This document shows, piece after piece, positions 25,764 to 35,887 of a stretch of DNA of 64,000 nucleotides. Numbering within the stretch: the stretch's first letter is position 1; every line of letters starts with the position of its first letter. The stretch comes from Vibrio comitans (GTDB lineage: Bacteria; Pseudomonadota; Gammaproteobacteria; Enterobacterales; Vibrionaceae). A program made the position numbers and the translations under genes. The DNA lies in assembly GCA_024346835.1 (NCBI GenBank), contig AP024866.1:1550001-1614000 (forward strand), written 5' to 3'. The notes under the pieces are model-generated. The model was not told where the DNA came from. It searched no databases and saw only the letters and a list, made by a program, of their open reading frames with translations.

Positions 25764-26177
25764 ATGTTCTTTAACCGCTTTATCAAACCCTTCTTGATAA
25801 TCGGTGGCGCTGTCACTATGTTCGCTGGTGTCTATGCACTCAGCCCGGCCGAAGCACTACTTCAAATGAACAACCTACCCTATGACTCGCAGTATGTTTT
25901 TCTGTTTAGGCATTGGGGCATCATGGTCGGTCTCATGGGCTTTTTTATCGTGGCATCTGCTTTTATCCCACGCTGGCGTGAGCCCGTAATCCTGTACTCG
26001 TTTTTGGAAAAGTTGTTCATGGTGTATCTGTACACCTCAAACTTCTTCAATGCAGAAACAGCCTACCTTAACGCTAACTTCGTTCCTTTTGTGATTACCG
26101 ATATCACGATCTGTACTTACACCGTATTTTACTGGTTTGAGAATCGAAGAATGAACCAAATTGCCAGCCAATCCTAA
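25764..26177 (+). CDS. hypothetical four-span membrane protein
   Basis: This 137-aa protein has four predicted spans: IIGGAVTMFAGVYALSP, WGIMVGLMGFFIVASAF, ILYSFLEKLFMVYLYTS and FVITDITICTYTVFYWF. AGAGG lies 9 nt before the ATG. It starts a likely two-gene operon with the SDR 21 bp downstream. I recognise no named family; the layout is like small DoxX/DUF4345-type membrane proteins, but that is only an impression. Confidence 0.75.
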   Translation: MFFNRFIKPFLIIGGAVTMFAGVYALSPAEALLQMNNLPYDSQYVFLFRHWGIMVGLMGFFIVASAFIPRWREPVILYSFLEKLFMVYLYTSNFFNAETAYLNANFVPFVITDITICTYTVFYWFENRRMNQIASQS

Positions 26178-26198
26178 TTTATTAATAGAGATAGAACT

Positions 26199-27023
26199 AT
26201 GCAAAAGAATGTCCTTGTCATCGGCGCTTCTTCGGGTATTGGCTACGACTTAGTCGTGTCATTGCTCAACACCGGTCACAATGTTTACTGTGGCGCAAGA
26301 CGCCTTGAACGCTTAACTCCACTAAAAGAGTTAGGGGCAAAAGTCTTTGAAGTAGATGTGCGTAATGGACAAACCATAAACCACATCGTTAACGAAATGC
26401 ACGATAGCCTTGGCTCTATTGATATTGTCTACTCTAACGCTGGCTACCCAATCGCAGGACCAATAGAAGCGGAAAGTATCGAAAACGTACACGCACAGTT
26501 TGATACGAATGTTTATGGACCCGCAAGAATTGTGCAAGCTGTGTTGCCACACATGCGTAAACAAGGCTACGGGCGCATTGTCTTTACTACTTCTATAGCC
26601 GCTAGAACCTCTACTGCCATGAATGCATGGTACTCAGCCAGTAAACATGCACTGAATGGCATGGTGAAATCATTGTCACAAGAGGTACGAGAGTTCAATA
26701 TTGAAATCTCGATGGTAGAGCCTGGCTGTGTCCAAACCGAACTCCCAGACATACAGCTAACCGATATGCTAAGTAAAGGTACGGTTATCAGCGACTATCA
26801 GCAATCCACCACAAAAGCCCATCACTTCTTAAAAAATGCATACGATAATGGGTCAAATACACTGTCGACTGTAAAAACTCTGATTAAGGCAGGATTCTCA
26901 AGTAATCCAAAACTAATCTATCAGAGTACTATCGATGCAAAACTCATGGCGTGGGGACAAAAAATTATAGGTGAAGGCAAATTAGGCAAGCTATTCTCAT
27001 TCATCATTAATAAAATGACTTAG
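26199..27023 (+). CDS. short-chain dehydrogenase/reductase (SDR)
   Basis: This 274-aa enzyme is a classical SDR: the nucleotide-binding GASSGIG is near residues 9-15, then IVYSNAGYP, the catalytic Ser in FTTSIAA, and YSASK with the catalytic Tyr and Lys. The fingerprint GARRLERL after the second strand suggests NADPH preference. The substrate is unknown. It is probably co-transcribed with the membrane protein at 25764. A hairpin at 27093-27124 follows. Confidence 0.9.
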   Translation: MQKNVLVIGASSGIGYDLVVSLLNTGHNVYCGARRLERLTPLKELGAKVFEVDVRNGQTINHIVNEMHDSLGSIDIVYSNAGYPIAGPIEAESIENVHAQFDTNVYGPARIVQAVLPHMRKQGYGRIVFTTSIAARTSTAMNAWYSASKHALNGMVKSLSQEVREFNIEISMVEPGCVQTELPDIQLTDMLSKGTVISDYQQSTTKAHHFLKNAYDNGSNTLSTVKTLIKAGFSSNPKLIYQSTIDAKLMAWGQKIIGEGKLGKLFSFIINKMT

Positions 27024-27092
27024 TCTTGTTTTCAGTGAGTACTGATAAGCAAATATTCGAGAAAAGCTGTACCATCGTAGTTTAAGTTCAAG

Positions 27093-27124
27093 CAAGTCGT
27101 CGGCTTTCAAAGTTTGCCGACTTG
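27093..27124 (+). terminator. hairpin after the SDR gene
   Basis: CAAGTCG(TC)GGC pairs with GCCGACTTG around an A/T-rich loop, 70 bp beyond the SDR stop. The T-tract is poor, so this is a moderate call. Confidence 0.45.
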
Positions 27125-27267
27125 TTCACGCTTTATGTCCCCAATGCCTACTTCCCTTTGAGAAAAACTCCTGCCCCTATTAAACCTATATGTTGAACGT
27201 GATGTACTCAACGACGCTTATAGATACTAAAATTATTCAGCTACACCAAATCATTGGTAAATATAAC

Positions 27268-27297
27268 GGCAGGCTAAGCAAAGTCACCTAGCCTGCT
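27268..27297 (-). terminator. probable terminator of the guanidine operon
   Basis: Minus strand GCAGGCTA ... TAGCCTGC (27269-27296) lies 21 bp past the allophanate hydrolase stop and is followed by CGTTATATTT. The stem is 8 bp and exact; the T-tract is interrupted. Confidence 0.5.
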
Positions 27298-27317
27298 CAT
27301 TGTGTTCGACGTATCAA

Positions 27318-29117
27318 TCACGATTGTGTGAGAAAGTGTCTCCAACCCCCTGTTTCCGTAATATCTGTTGCGCCTTCTATACCTATGCCTTCACAAATAA
27401 ACCCTTTAACCCAATCGCCAGACTCGAGTTGAACACTGCCTAACCCTAATGGATGAGGAATTTGCACTAGCAAGGCACCTAAGTGCTTTTTGGGGATACG
27501 CCAGATTTCGACTTCAATCTTTTGGCCATTGCTATGAGCTCGAACTAGCCCAGGTCTTGAAGGCGGTCCACCCGCAAGACAGTACAGGGAGTAGTTTTCA
27601 GACGTTGTTGTACGTTTCTTAAAATTGGCACCTAGTTCAATCAGTTGGTGGTTGAGAGCTAGGCCTTTCATATGAGCGCCGCATACTAGAAGATCAACAA
27701 TATCAGCACTCTCTGGTTCAACTTGTGTCACACCTAAAGGCAGGTTCATCGCTTGTTGCCATTCAGAAGCCAACGCCATTAGTCTCTCATCTTCAAACGC
27801 CTGCGCAAACAGCGTAACGCCAAACGGTAGGCCCGCCTCGGTAAATCCAGCAGGCATGGCAATGGCACTATAATCCAGTAAATTCATGAAGTTGGTGTAG
27901 TAGCCGAGGTTTGAGTTTAGGGCAATGGGATCAGCATTGACCTCTTCGATGGTGTAAATGGTGCCGGCTGTAGGGGTTAGCACTGCGTCTACATTGTCCA
28001 TTAGCCGATCGCATTGAACCTTAAACTCTTGCAGCTGATAGATAGCTTTAAAGGTATCGACAGCAGAAAGATCCTTGGCTCCTCCAACAATGGTCTGAAT
28101 AACATCTAAGCATTGCTGTTGATTGCTATCAAAAAATGACTCAATAGCGGCGTAACGCTCGGCAACCCAAGGACCTTGATAAAGCAAATTAGCGGCTTCA
28201 ATAAATGGAGACAGATCAAACGGTATCACTTCTGCGCCCAATGACTCTAGACGAGCTATGGACTGAGCATACAGCTTACGGTATTCGTCATTACCAAAGA
28301 ATTTAAGTTGCTCCTCTGATGGTACGCCAACTTTAAGCCCTGAAAATTGGGCGATATTCTCTATCCCCTGTTCAATAGCATATCGAGAAAAGCAGTCACT
28401 CTCATCATAGCTCGCACCCACTTGGTACAGAGTGGATAGGTCTTCCGCGCTCTTGGTGAAAAATGTCACGCAGTCTAAGGTGCGACACGCAGGTACCACA
28501 CCAGTGCAACTTATTAATCCTTTACTGGGTTTCAAGCCATAAAGGTTATTAAAAGCAGCAGGAACGCGGCCAGAGCCAGCGGTATCTGTTCCTAGCGCAA
28601 AATACACTTGGTTTGTCGCAACGGATACAGCACTTCCAGAGCTTGAACCCCCCGAAATGTATTGCGCATCAAAGCTATTATTCACCGCTCCCCACGGGCT
28701 TCGAGTACCAACCAAACCTGTAGCAAATTGATCAAGGCTCGTCTTACCCAATGGCACTGCGCCCGCTTTGATTAATTGCTTGACCACATAGGCAGACTCT
28801 TGCGGTTGATATCGGTATGCATCACAGCCGGCAGTAGTGTCTAATCCTGCCAAGTCAATATTGTCTTTGATAGCGAAAGGAACACCAAAAAGAGGCAGGT
28901 GCTCGCTATCTTGAGTGGCAAGCTCGGATAAATAATTGTCCAATTGTTGGTCGGAAATCACCGAAATCCAAGCATTAGACGTATCGGCTCTGACTTGCTC
29001 AAGCTTAGAGCGCAAAAACTGTTCTACCTTAATCTCTCCGCTACGAAAAGCCTCTAGCAAGCCACTGATGGTCAATGGCTCTGATGCAGTTTGAGCAGTT
29101 GTAACTGAATTCGTCAT
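27318..29117 (-). CDS. atzF: allophanate hydrolase
   Basis: This 599-aa enzyme cleaves allophanate to ammonia and carbon dioxide. The N-terminal amidase-signature domain shows the catalytic Lys in FAIKDNID, the cis-Ser in GGSSSGSAVS and the nucleophile Ser in GTDTAGSGRVPA. The C-terminal domain, about residues 470-599, is the small allophanate-hydrolase-specific domain ending in GWRHFL. It lies 20 bp after the carboxylase and is the last gene of the riboswitch-controlled operon. In this context the allophanate should come from carboxyguanidine rather than urea. Confidence 0.92.
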   Translation of the reverse strand: MTNSVTTAQTASEPLTISGLLEAFRSGEIKVEQFLRSKLEQVRADTSNAWISVISDQQLDNYLSELATQDSEHLPLFGVPFAIKDNIDLAGLDTTAGCDAYRYQPQESAYVVKQLIKAGAVPLGKTSLDQFATGLVGTRSPWGAVNNSFDAQYISGGSSSGSAVSVATNQVYFALGTDTAGSGRVPAAFNNLYGLKPSKGLISCTGVVPACRTLDCVTFFTKSAEDLSTLYQVGASYDESDCFSRYAIEQGIENIAQFSGLKVGVPSEEQLKFFGNDEYRKLYAQSIARLESLGAEVIPFDLSPFIEAANLLYQGPWVAERYAAIESFFDSNQQQCLDVIQTIVGGAKDLSAVDTFKAIYQLQEFKVQCDRLMDNVDAVLTPTAGTIYTIEEVNADPIALNSNLGYYTNFMNLLDYSAIAMPAGFTEAGLPFGVTLFAQAFEDERLMALASEWQQAMNLPLGVTQVEPESADIVDLLVCGAHMKGLALNHQLIELGANFKKRTTTSENYSLYCLAGGPPSRPGLVRAHSNGQKIEVEIWRIPKKHLGALLVQIPHPLGLGSVQLESGDWVKGFICEGIGIEGATDITETGGWRHFLTQS

Positions 29118-29137
29118 AATCTTTTATCTCCAAAACC

Positions 29138-32100
29138 TTATGCAGCACACGTATTGACAACTAAAAGTGGCTCGCCTGCATGCACCTGCGCTCCAGCTTC
29201 GTGGCAAATCGAGTCAATCACGCCCGACACACTTGCCGTTACTTCGAGCTCCATTTTCATCGCTTCGAGTATCATGACTACGTCATTTTCTTTAACGGTT
29301 TGGCCCGGCTCGACTAACACCTGCCAAATGTTGCCTGCAATATGGCTTTCAATGGCTTCTTGGCCCTCTTCTAGCTCTGTTTGAACACTAGATTGCTCAA
29401 TTTCAGTCGCTACAAAATTCGCTTGGCCTGAAATCTCCCAACGCTGACGTTCCTCTTCGAACGCTTTTTGCTGACGAGCTTTGCTTTCTTTGATCTCACT
29501 GGCATGTTCGTCGAGTAGAGACTGATAACCCGCTAGAGAAAACTCTGTCTCTTCAATCTTCACTGGGTAATGGCCTTGAGGGTGCTTCTCGCGAATATCA
29601 AGAAGCTCTTCTGCGCTGACTTCGTAGAACTTAATTTGGTCAAAGAAGCGAAGTAGCCATGGTTTCGAGAACGCTTCTGTTTGACGATAGCGATTCCACA
29701 TTTGCAGTGTGCGACCCACAAACTGATACCCACCAGGGCCTTCCATTCCATATACACACATGTAAGCACCGCCGATACCTACCGCATTTTCGGGCGTCCA
29801 GGTTCGCGCTGGGTTGTATTTAGTCGTTACAAGGCGGTGACGAGGATCCATGGGTGTGGCAACAGGAGCACCTAGATAAACATCCCCTAGCCCCATCACT
29901 AGATAATTAGCATCAAAAACAATGCGCTTTACATCCTCAACCGAATCCAGACCATTGATACGACGAATGAACTCAATATTGTCAGGGCACCAAGGAGCGT
30001 CTTTACGAACCACTTCGTCATACTTGCGAATCGCTAGTCGCGTGGCTTCGTCATCCCAAGACAGAGGTAAATGCACAACGCGGGCAGGAACTGTCATCTC
30101 ATCGATGTTGTCCAACGTCGATTCAATCTCTTCAAGCTCAGCAAGTAGCTTCTCTCGCGGCAACACTAAGTTGTCATAGTGAATTTGCAAAGAGCGGATA
30201 CCAGGTGTCAGCTCTTCCACGCCAACAAGGCCTTTTTGTTGGAGTTTAAGCATTAAGGCATGAACGCGAAAACGTAGACGAATGTCCAGCACCTGTGGCC
30301 CATACTCAATTAGCAGATAATCCTCGCCACTTGGACGATATACAACTTGCTCTCCATATTGCTCAGCTGGGATCGTCTTGATAATTGGCGATGCTAGCTC
30401 TGCTTTTGGTAGCGCTAGTTCAATGATTTCACCCGTCTCAATCTGAGAAAGCTGAGCACGCTCTGCAAATTCTGCATCTTCTACTGATACAGGAATAAAT
30501 CGGATCTTGTCTCCCGCTTTTAACTGCCCCATCTTCCAAAGGTCTGCTTTGATGATGGTCGCTGGGCAAACGAAACCACCAAGGCTTGGACCATCTGGAC
30601 CCAAGATAACCGGCATATCACCAGTGAAGTCGATCGTGCCAACCGCATAAGCGTTATCGTGAATGTTTGACGGATGTAGTCCCGCCTCGCCGCCATCGCT
30701 ACGAGCCCAGTTAGGTTTAGGTCCGATCAGACGAACGCCAGTACGGCTCGAATTGAAATGTACTTTCCATTCAGCATCAAAGAAGCTATCTATGTCTTCT
30801 GGAGTAAAGAAGTCTGGAGCACCATGGGGGCCATAAATAACGCGAATTTGCCATTCACCGTTAAAATCTGGCAGGGCTGTTGAAGTGATCGCAGCTGTTG
30901 GCTCGTTAGCGGTCTCGTTGATATGTAAAACATCACCAGCAACGAGCGCGCGACCAGCATGGCCACCAAACTGGCCAAGTGTAAATGTTGAGCGGCTCCC
31001 AAGGTATTGAGGACAATCAATACCGCCTTGCACAGCAAGGTAAGTGCGAGCGCCACCTTCAACCTTTCCTAGCTTCAATGTTTGTCCTGGTTTAATTTGA
31101 ATGGAGCTGTTCATCGCAACCGATTCACCGTCAAGTGACGCTTGTATGCTCGCGCCCGAAATTGCAATTTTAGTCGCTTGATTAAATTTCAGAGTTGGGC
31201 CCGACACGATGATTTCTAGGCCAGCACATGCTTCATCATTCGCAACTAGCTTGTTGGCTAGACGAAAGCTTAGTGAGTCCATTGGACCTGAAGGTGGAAC
31301 GCCGATATCCCAGTAACCCGTCCTAGCTGGATAATCTTGAATCGTTGTTTGGGTACCGCCACTTATCACATCAAAAGTATGGGGTTTGAATTCGAAGCTA
31401 TTGAGAGATTGAGTGAGCACTTCCCCTTTCTTTACAAGGTCACTGGCTAATAGTTGACTCAAATACGCTTGGTTGTGCTCGATACCGTAAATAGTGCTGT
31501 TGTCGAGACTCTGCTTAAGCTCGGCCAACGCTGTTTCTCTGTCTTTAGCATGCACTATTACTTTGGCTAGCATAGGATCGAAGAAGGGCGATACTTCAAC
31601 GCCGGCTTCTATCCAGTGTTCAATTCGCAAATTCTCTTGTTTTGCCCACTCCACATGGCTAAGCAAGCCCGCACACGGCTGAAAGTTTTTATTGGCATCT
31701 TCGGCATAGAGTCGAACCTGAATCGCATGACCTTTAGAGGTAAGGTTCGCACTCAATTTATCTAGATCTAGTTTTTCAGCGCCTTGGCGAATCATCCACT
31801 CAACAAGATCAACACCGAATACTTCTTCGGTTACACCATGCTCTACTTGCAGACGTGTGTTTACTTCTAGGAAGTAAAAGTTTTGTGTCTGCTGATCCAG
31901 CACGAATTCAACGGTGCCAGCATTACGGTATTTCACCTCACTCGCGAGACGCACAGCAGTTTGTTGCAGCTGTACTCGCGCTTCATCACTGAGATTTGGT
32001 GCCGGTGTTTCTTCAATCACTTTCTGGTTGCGTCGTTGCGCAGAGCAATCACGTTCACCGAGTGCAACCACATGGCCTTGGCCATCACCAAAGATCTGCA

Positions 32101-32728
32101 CTTCTATATGGCGAGCCTGTTGGATAAATTTTTCTAAGAATACACCGTTGTTACTGAAGTTATTTTCACTCAAGCGTTTAACGCTATCGTAAGCCTCATT
32201 AAGCTCTTGGCTGGTAAAGCAGCACTGCATGCCAATACCGCCACCACCGGCCGTGCTCTTAAGCATGACTGGGTAACCAATTTTTTCTGCTTCTTGAAGT
32301 GCTTGTTGTTTATCATTGAGTAGGTCTGTACCCGGCAGCAAAGGAACATTAGCTTGAGTCGCTATATTTCGTGCAGAATGCTTTAGACCGAACGCACGCA
32401 TTTGCTCTGCTGTTGGCCCTAAAAAGATCAGCCCTTCTTGTTCGCAGCGTTCTACAAATTCTGGGTTTTCACTCAAGAAGCCATAGCCCGGGTGAATGGC
32501 CTCTGCACCTGATGATTTCGCTATTGAGATGATTTTATCTTGATCGAGATACGTTTCCGATGCGCCGCCTTGACCTAGAGTGAAGGCTTCGTCAGCATCG
32601 ACGACGTGTAAACTTTGAGAGTCTGCTTCGCTATAAACAGCAACGCTTCCGATATTGAGTTGTTTTAGTGTACGGATAACTCGGCAGGCAATGGCTCCAC
32701 GGTTAGCAATTAATACCTTACTAAACAT
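29138..32728 (-). CDS. biotin-dependent guanidine carboxylase (urea carboxylase family)
   Basis: This 1196-aa multidomain enzyme has a biotin carboxylase domain (FSKVLIANRGAIACRVIRTL, ATP-grasp loop STAGGGGIGMQ, VNTRLQVEHGVTEE), then KipA/AHS2-like (PPSGPMDSLSFRLAN) and KipI/AHS1-like carboxyltransferase domains. A C-terminal biotinyl domain carries EAMKMELE with the biotinylated Lys. The family was first called urea carboxylase; members with DUF1989 partners and a guanidine-I riboswitch prefer guanidine. ATG 32728 with AGGGA gives the standard N-terminus; the frame extends to 32767. Substrate preference here is inferred from context, not from active-site residues. Confidence 0.9.
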   Translation of the reverse strand: MFSKVLIANRGAIACRVIRTLKQLNIGSVAVYSEADSQSLHVVDADEAFTLGQGGASETYLDQDKIISIAKSSGAEAIHPGYGFLSENPEFVERCEQEGLIFLGPTAEQMRAFGLKHSARNIATQANVPLLPGTDLLNDKQQALQEAEKIGYPVMLKSTAGGGGIGMQCCFTSQELNEAYDSVKRLSENNFSNNGVFLEKFIQQARHIEVQIFGDGQGHVVALGERDCSAQRRNQKVIEETPAPNLSDEARVQLQQTAVRLASEVKYRNAGTVEFVLDQQTQNFYFLEVNTRLQVEHGVTEEVFGVDLVEWMIRQGAEKLDLDKLSANLTSKGHAIQVRLYAEDANKNFQPCAGLLSHVEWAKQENLRIEHWIEAGVEVSPFFDPMLAKVIVHAKDRETALAELKQSLDNSTIYGIEHNQAYLSQLLASDLVKKGEVLTQSLNSFEFKPHTFDVISGGTQTTIQDYPARTGYWDIGVPPSGPMDSLSFRLANKLVANDEACAGLEIIVSGPTLKFNQATKIAISGASIQASLDGESVAMNSSIQIKPGQTLKLGKVEGGARTYLAVQGGIDCPQYLGSRSTFTLGQFGGHAGRALVAGDVLHINETANEPTAAITSTALPDFNGEWQIRVIYGPHGAPDFFTPEDIDSFFDAEWKVHFNSSRTGVRLIGPKPNWARSDGGEAGLHPSNIHDNAYAVGTIDFTGDMPVILGPDGPSLGGFVCPATIIKADLWKMGQLKAGDKIRFIPVSVEDAEFAERAQLSQIETGEIIELALPKAELASPIIKTIPAEQYGEQVVYRPSGEDYLLIEYGPQVLDIRLRFRVHALMLKLQQKGLVGVEELTPGIRSLQIHYDNLVLPREKLLAELEEIESTLDNIDEMTVPARVVHLPLSWDDEATRLAIRKYDEVVRKDAPWCPDNIEFIRRINGLDSVEDVKRIVFDANYLVMGLGDVYLGAPVATPMDPRHRLVTTKYNPARTWTPENAVGIGGAYMCVYGMEGPGGYQFVGRTLQMWNRYRQTEAFSKPWLLRFFDQIKFYEVSAEELLDIREKHPQGHYPVKIEETEFSLAGYQSLLDEHASEIKESKARQQKAFEEERQRWEISGQANFVATEIEQSSVQTELEEGQEAIESHIAGNIWQVLVEPGQTVKENDVVMILEAMKMELEVTASVSGVIDSICHEAGAQVHAGEPLLVVNTCAA

Positions 32729-32821
32729 ATTTTCGTCCCTAAAATCTGGGTCGTCCCAGAAAAACAAAGAGCATCAAATAGGGTCGTCCCTTGCTCAATT
32801 TTTGCAGCTACCTTGCTGGCT

Positions 32822-33460
32822 CTATTGCCAAACAATGACCTCAACGGGTGTTGGATTGTAGGCATTACATGGATTGTTCAATTGCGGGCAGTTTGACATT
32901 AGAACGATGGTGTCCATATGCGCTTTCAGCTCAACATACTTACCTGCACCACTGATACCATCTGCAAAAGTAAGTCCACCTTCGGCCGTGACAGGTACAT
33001 TCATGAAAAAGTTGATGTTATGAGTAATATCACGCTTAGACATGCCAAATTGCTCATTTTCGGCTACCGCTAACAACCAACTATCTCGGCAGGCATGCAT
33101 ACATTTCTTATCAATTGAGTAACGTACTGTGTTGCTTTCGGTTGCACACGCGCCACCAAGGGTATCGTGACGTCCACACGTATCTGCAACGATCTCTAAC
33201 ATCACATTGCCTTGGTCAGACAGAATCTTGGTGCCCGCTGTTAGATACACATTACCTTGCTCACGAATCGTATCAATCGCACTGTAGCGCTCTGATGGAT
33301 CATTCGCGTTATAGAACAAAGTATCTGCTGCTTGGTTGCCTTCAATATCGAGAATACGAACCGTCTGCCCTTTCTTAACGACCTTCATGTAGTAGTCACC
33401 GGCAGGAACAACGTCACGATACAGGGCTTCATTTAGTTCTAATTGGCTCTCTACGATCAT
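32822..33460 (-). CDS. DUF1989 protein, carboxyguanidine deiminase subunit (urea carboxylase-associated protein 2)
   Basis: This 212-aa protein is of the DUF1989 family. It shows [54 protein letters not shown] and a C-terminal [18 protein letters not shown]. With its neighbour it would form the heteromeric deiminase (CgdAB) that converts carboxyguanidine to allophanate and ammonia. ATG 33460 with AAGGAGC fits; the frame extends upstream into the partner gene. It lies 10 bp after the partner, so translation is probably coupled. The metal-binding Cys/His residues look intact. Confidence 0.88.
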   Translation of the reverse strand: MIVESQLELNEALYRDVVPAGDYYMKVVKKGQTVRILDIEGNQAADTLFYNANDPSERYSAIDTIREQGNVYLTAGTKILSDQGNVMLEIVADTCGRHDTLGGACATESNTVRYSIDKKCMHACRDSWLLAVAENEQFGMSKRDITHNINFFMNVPVTAEGGLTFADGISGAGKYVELKAHMDTIVLMSNCPQLNNPCNAYNPTPVEVIVWQ

Positions 33461-33470
33461 ACTTTGCTCC

Positions 33471-34235
33471 TTAACAACAGTGACTGAGAGTGGATGGTTC
33501 GGCGGTTTGTTGTACCGAGCTTGCATAACGGCGGTTATTTTCAAAGCCTCGCTCGTTTTCTTCGCGATGGTTTAAACACGCATCGCTTTCTGACATTGAC
33601 TCAGATTCAAACACCGTAACCTCGACAGGTTTGTATGGGTAAGTCTCTGACGGATTTAATGGGTGCGGACAAGTCGTCATCACTACCAAGGTATCCATTT
33701 CAAATCGCAACTCAACGCAATCGTCAGCTTTACTGTGGTGTGGGTCAAAACTGAGGTTACCTTCCTCATCAGTGAACACCTTGCTGAACAGGTTTAAGTT
33801 CGCGGCTAGATCGCGCTTACCTAAACCGTATTTAGCCACTTCGACTAACAAAGCATCAAAACCGTTCTGCTTCCACTGATTACGCTCAGTTTGGTAATCT
33901 CGTTCGCCCCACTTCTGTGCCACTTTCTGTTTATTTGCGACACCGCAAACTGTGTCTATCCAACCGGTATCATCACGTACAATTGAGCAGAAAATACGCC
34001 CCATATCCGAATACAAACAGTTGCCCGTAGTTAGTTTGAACGTATGCTGGCATTTCAATGTATCCGGTGCGTTGTAGCGCTCTAATGGATTGGTCGGGTT
34101 ATAGAACAACACACTCAAGTTGGCGCCTCCTTCAAGGTCTTTGAACCGTACCGTTCGACCCTTAGGCACGACCATAGACCAATGTGCGGCCCCAGGCAGT
34201 GTGTCGGAAAAAATCACTTCCTGTTTAGCTAACAT
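33471..34235 (-). CDS. DUF1989 protein, carboxyguanidine deiminase subunit (urea carboxylase-associated protein 1)
   Basis: This 254-aa DUF1989 paralogue is the usual partner of the gene at 32822. It contains [52 protein letters not shown] and [20 protein letters not shown]. Its C-terminal 30 residues are longer and acidic. ATG 34235 has AAGGAAA upstream. It lies 10 bp downstream of the ABC ATPase gene. Position, pairing and riboswitch all point to guanidine degradation. Confidence 0.88.
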   Translation of the reverse strand: MLAKQEVIFSDTLPGAAHWSMVVPKGRTVRFKDLEGGANLSVLFYNPTNPLERYNAPDTLKCQHTFKLTTGNCLYSDMGRIFCSIVRDDTGWIDTVCGVANKQKVAQKWGERDYQTERNQWKQNGFDALLVEVAKYGLGKRDLAANLNLFSKVFTDEEGNLSFDPHHSKADDCVELRFEMDTLVVMTTCPHPLNPSETYPYKPVEVTVFESESMSESDACLNHREENERGFENNRRYASSVQQTAEPSTLSHCC

Positions 34236-34245
34236 ACTTATTTCC

Positions 34246-35031
34246 TTATGCAATTTTTTGAAGAAGTTGTTCTGGTGGGGTGTGCTCCAGCCTTTCGGTC
34301 GGAATATTGAAAGTCACCTGCGCACCAAATCGTTCGGGAGCTTGCTCATCATGACGCGTATGATCAAACACCCATAGACGGTTACCTAAATGAAACCCTT
34401 CGCTAAGATCGTGAGTGATCATAAATACCGTAAGGTTTTGCTCTTTCCAAAGAGACTTCACTAGCACATGCATATCTTTTCGAATACCAGGGTCAAGAGC
34501 CCCAAAAGGTTCATCCAGTAACAGTATTCGTGGTTTCTTAATTAAGGCTTGAGCGATCGATAAACGCTGTCTCATACCGCCAGATAGCTCGTGTGGGTAC
34601 TTGTCTTGAGCCGCTAATAAACCTACTTGTTCAAGCATTTCTAAAGCGTGTGTCTTGGCTTGCTGTTTTTTCGCCCCGAACAATCGGCCCAAAAGAGTAC
34701 TGGCAATACCGCTATCCTCAAACTCATAGCTCAGCATCACGTTCTCAAGCGCTGTCAGGTGTGGAAACACCGAGTACTTTTGGAATACGATCCCTCGCTC
34801 TACACCCGGCTCTTGACTCAGAGGCTTACCATCCAGCAGCATCTGGCCTCTCGAGGGTGTTTCAGTGCCTAACAGCATGTTGAGAAATGTCGTTTTCCCG
34901 CAACCAGAAGCACCAACGATACTGACGAAATCACCTTCATTAACCGTGAGGTTCAAGCGCTCAAGAACGATGTTATCCCCGTATTCTTTCCAAACTTGTT
35001 TAATCTCGATAATCGGTTGTGGTTTAGCCAT
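34246..35031 (-). CDS. ABC transporter ATP-binding protein (guanidine uptake)
   Basis: This 261-aa ATPase is of the nitrate/taurine (TauB/SsuB) type. Walker A is GASGCGKTTF, the Q-loop follows FQKYSVFPHLTALENV, the signature is LSGGMRQRLSIAQAL, Walker B is RILLLDEPFGALD and the switch His is in FMITHDLSEG. It overlaps the permease gene by 8 bp. It would energise uptake of guanidine or a related compound through the permease at 35024. Confidence 0.92.
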   Translation of the reverse strand: MAKPQPIIEIKQVWKEYGDNIVLERLNLTVNEGDFVSIVGASGCGKTTFLNMLLGTETPSRGQMLLDGKPLSQEPGVERGIVFQKYSVFPHLTALENVMLSYEFEDSGIASTLLGRLFGAKKQQAKTHALEMLEQVGLLAAQDKYPHELSGGMRQRLSIAQALIKKPRILLLDEPFGALDPGIRKDMHVLVKSLWKEQNLTVFMITHDLSEGFHLGNRLWVFDHTRHDEQAPERFGAQVTFNIPTERLEHTPPEQLLQKIA

Positions 35032-35854
35032 GATTCTCTCCTTGAGACTGGTGATACCATGGGCTTAGTTTTTGCGATGCTAGGCGTAATAGCCAATCCA
35101 TGCAGTAAGCCAAGATAGTGATCCACAATACGTATGGCAGAATCACATCCATTGATAGATAACGACGTACTAAGAAGATGCGGTAGCCCAAACCTTCAGT
35201 CGCAACGATAGCCTCCGCAGCAATCAAAAATAGCCAAGCACTGCCCAAAGTAAGGCGAACGGCTTCAATGAGCTTGGGCATGATTTGAGGAAGAATAACG
35301 CGCACGATAATTTGCCAGCTACTTGCGCCTAATGTTTGTGCCTTAATGAGCTGTTCGTCAGGTAAGCTTTGTACCCTAAGCTGAATGTCGCGAATAATGA
35401 TTGGACATACACCTATAACAATCAACACGACCTTAGAAACTTCGCCCACTCCAAAAGAGATGAACAAGATCGGTAATATCGCCATTGGGGGTATAAGTGA
35501 AACTGCAGTGATCACTGGTGACAAAGATGAACGAACAAGTGGGATAATTCCGGTAGCAATACCAAGGGATAATCCAAGCAAGGCACTAATACCAATCCCC
35601 CAACCTAGTCGAGCAAGACTGGCAAACGTGTCAGTCCACATCAGGTACTCACCCGTTCTTCTGCTTGGGGTAAAGGCCATTCTGTCAATGGCATCAGCAA
35701 AACTGCTAAACGCCGGTAATAGCTTATCAGCCGAGTTCGCAGCCAGTCTTGCATCTGATGCCGTCACGTAGACGGCAAGCAGAATAAGAAATGGCATCAT
35801 ACCCAACATAACTCGTCCAAATTTGGACGGATGACGATTAATTACTTTGGTCAT
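35024..35854 (-). CDS. ABC transporter permease (guanidine uptake)
   Basis: This 276-aa permease has about six spans and the BPD-transp-1 fold. The EAA loop contains AQTLGASSWQIIVRVILPQIMPK, trimmed here as LGASSWQIIVRVILP. It matches permeases linked to urea carboxylase operons. It overlaps the ATPase gene by 8 bp and follows the binding protein by 33 bp, so the three form one transporter. Confidence 0.9.
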   Translation of the reverse strand: MTKVINRHPSKFGRVMLGMMPFLILLAVYVTASDARLAANSADKLLPAFSSFADAIDRMAFTPSRRTGEYLMWTDTFASLARLGWGIGISALLGLSLGIATGIIPLVRSSLSPVITAVSLIPPMAILPILFISFGVGEVSKVVLIVIGVCPIIIRDIQLRVQSLPDEQLIKAQTLGASSWQIIVRVILPQIMPKLIEAVRLTLGSAWLFLIAAEAIVATEGLGYRIFLVRRYLSMDVILPYVLWITILAYCMDWLLRLASQKLSPWYHQSQGENHG

Positions 35855-35887
35855 AACGACTCCATTTACTTTGACCGAATATCCAAA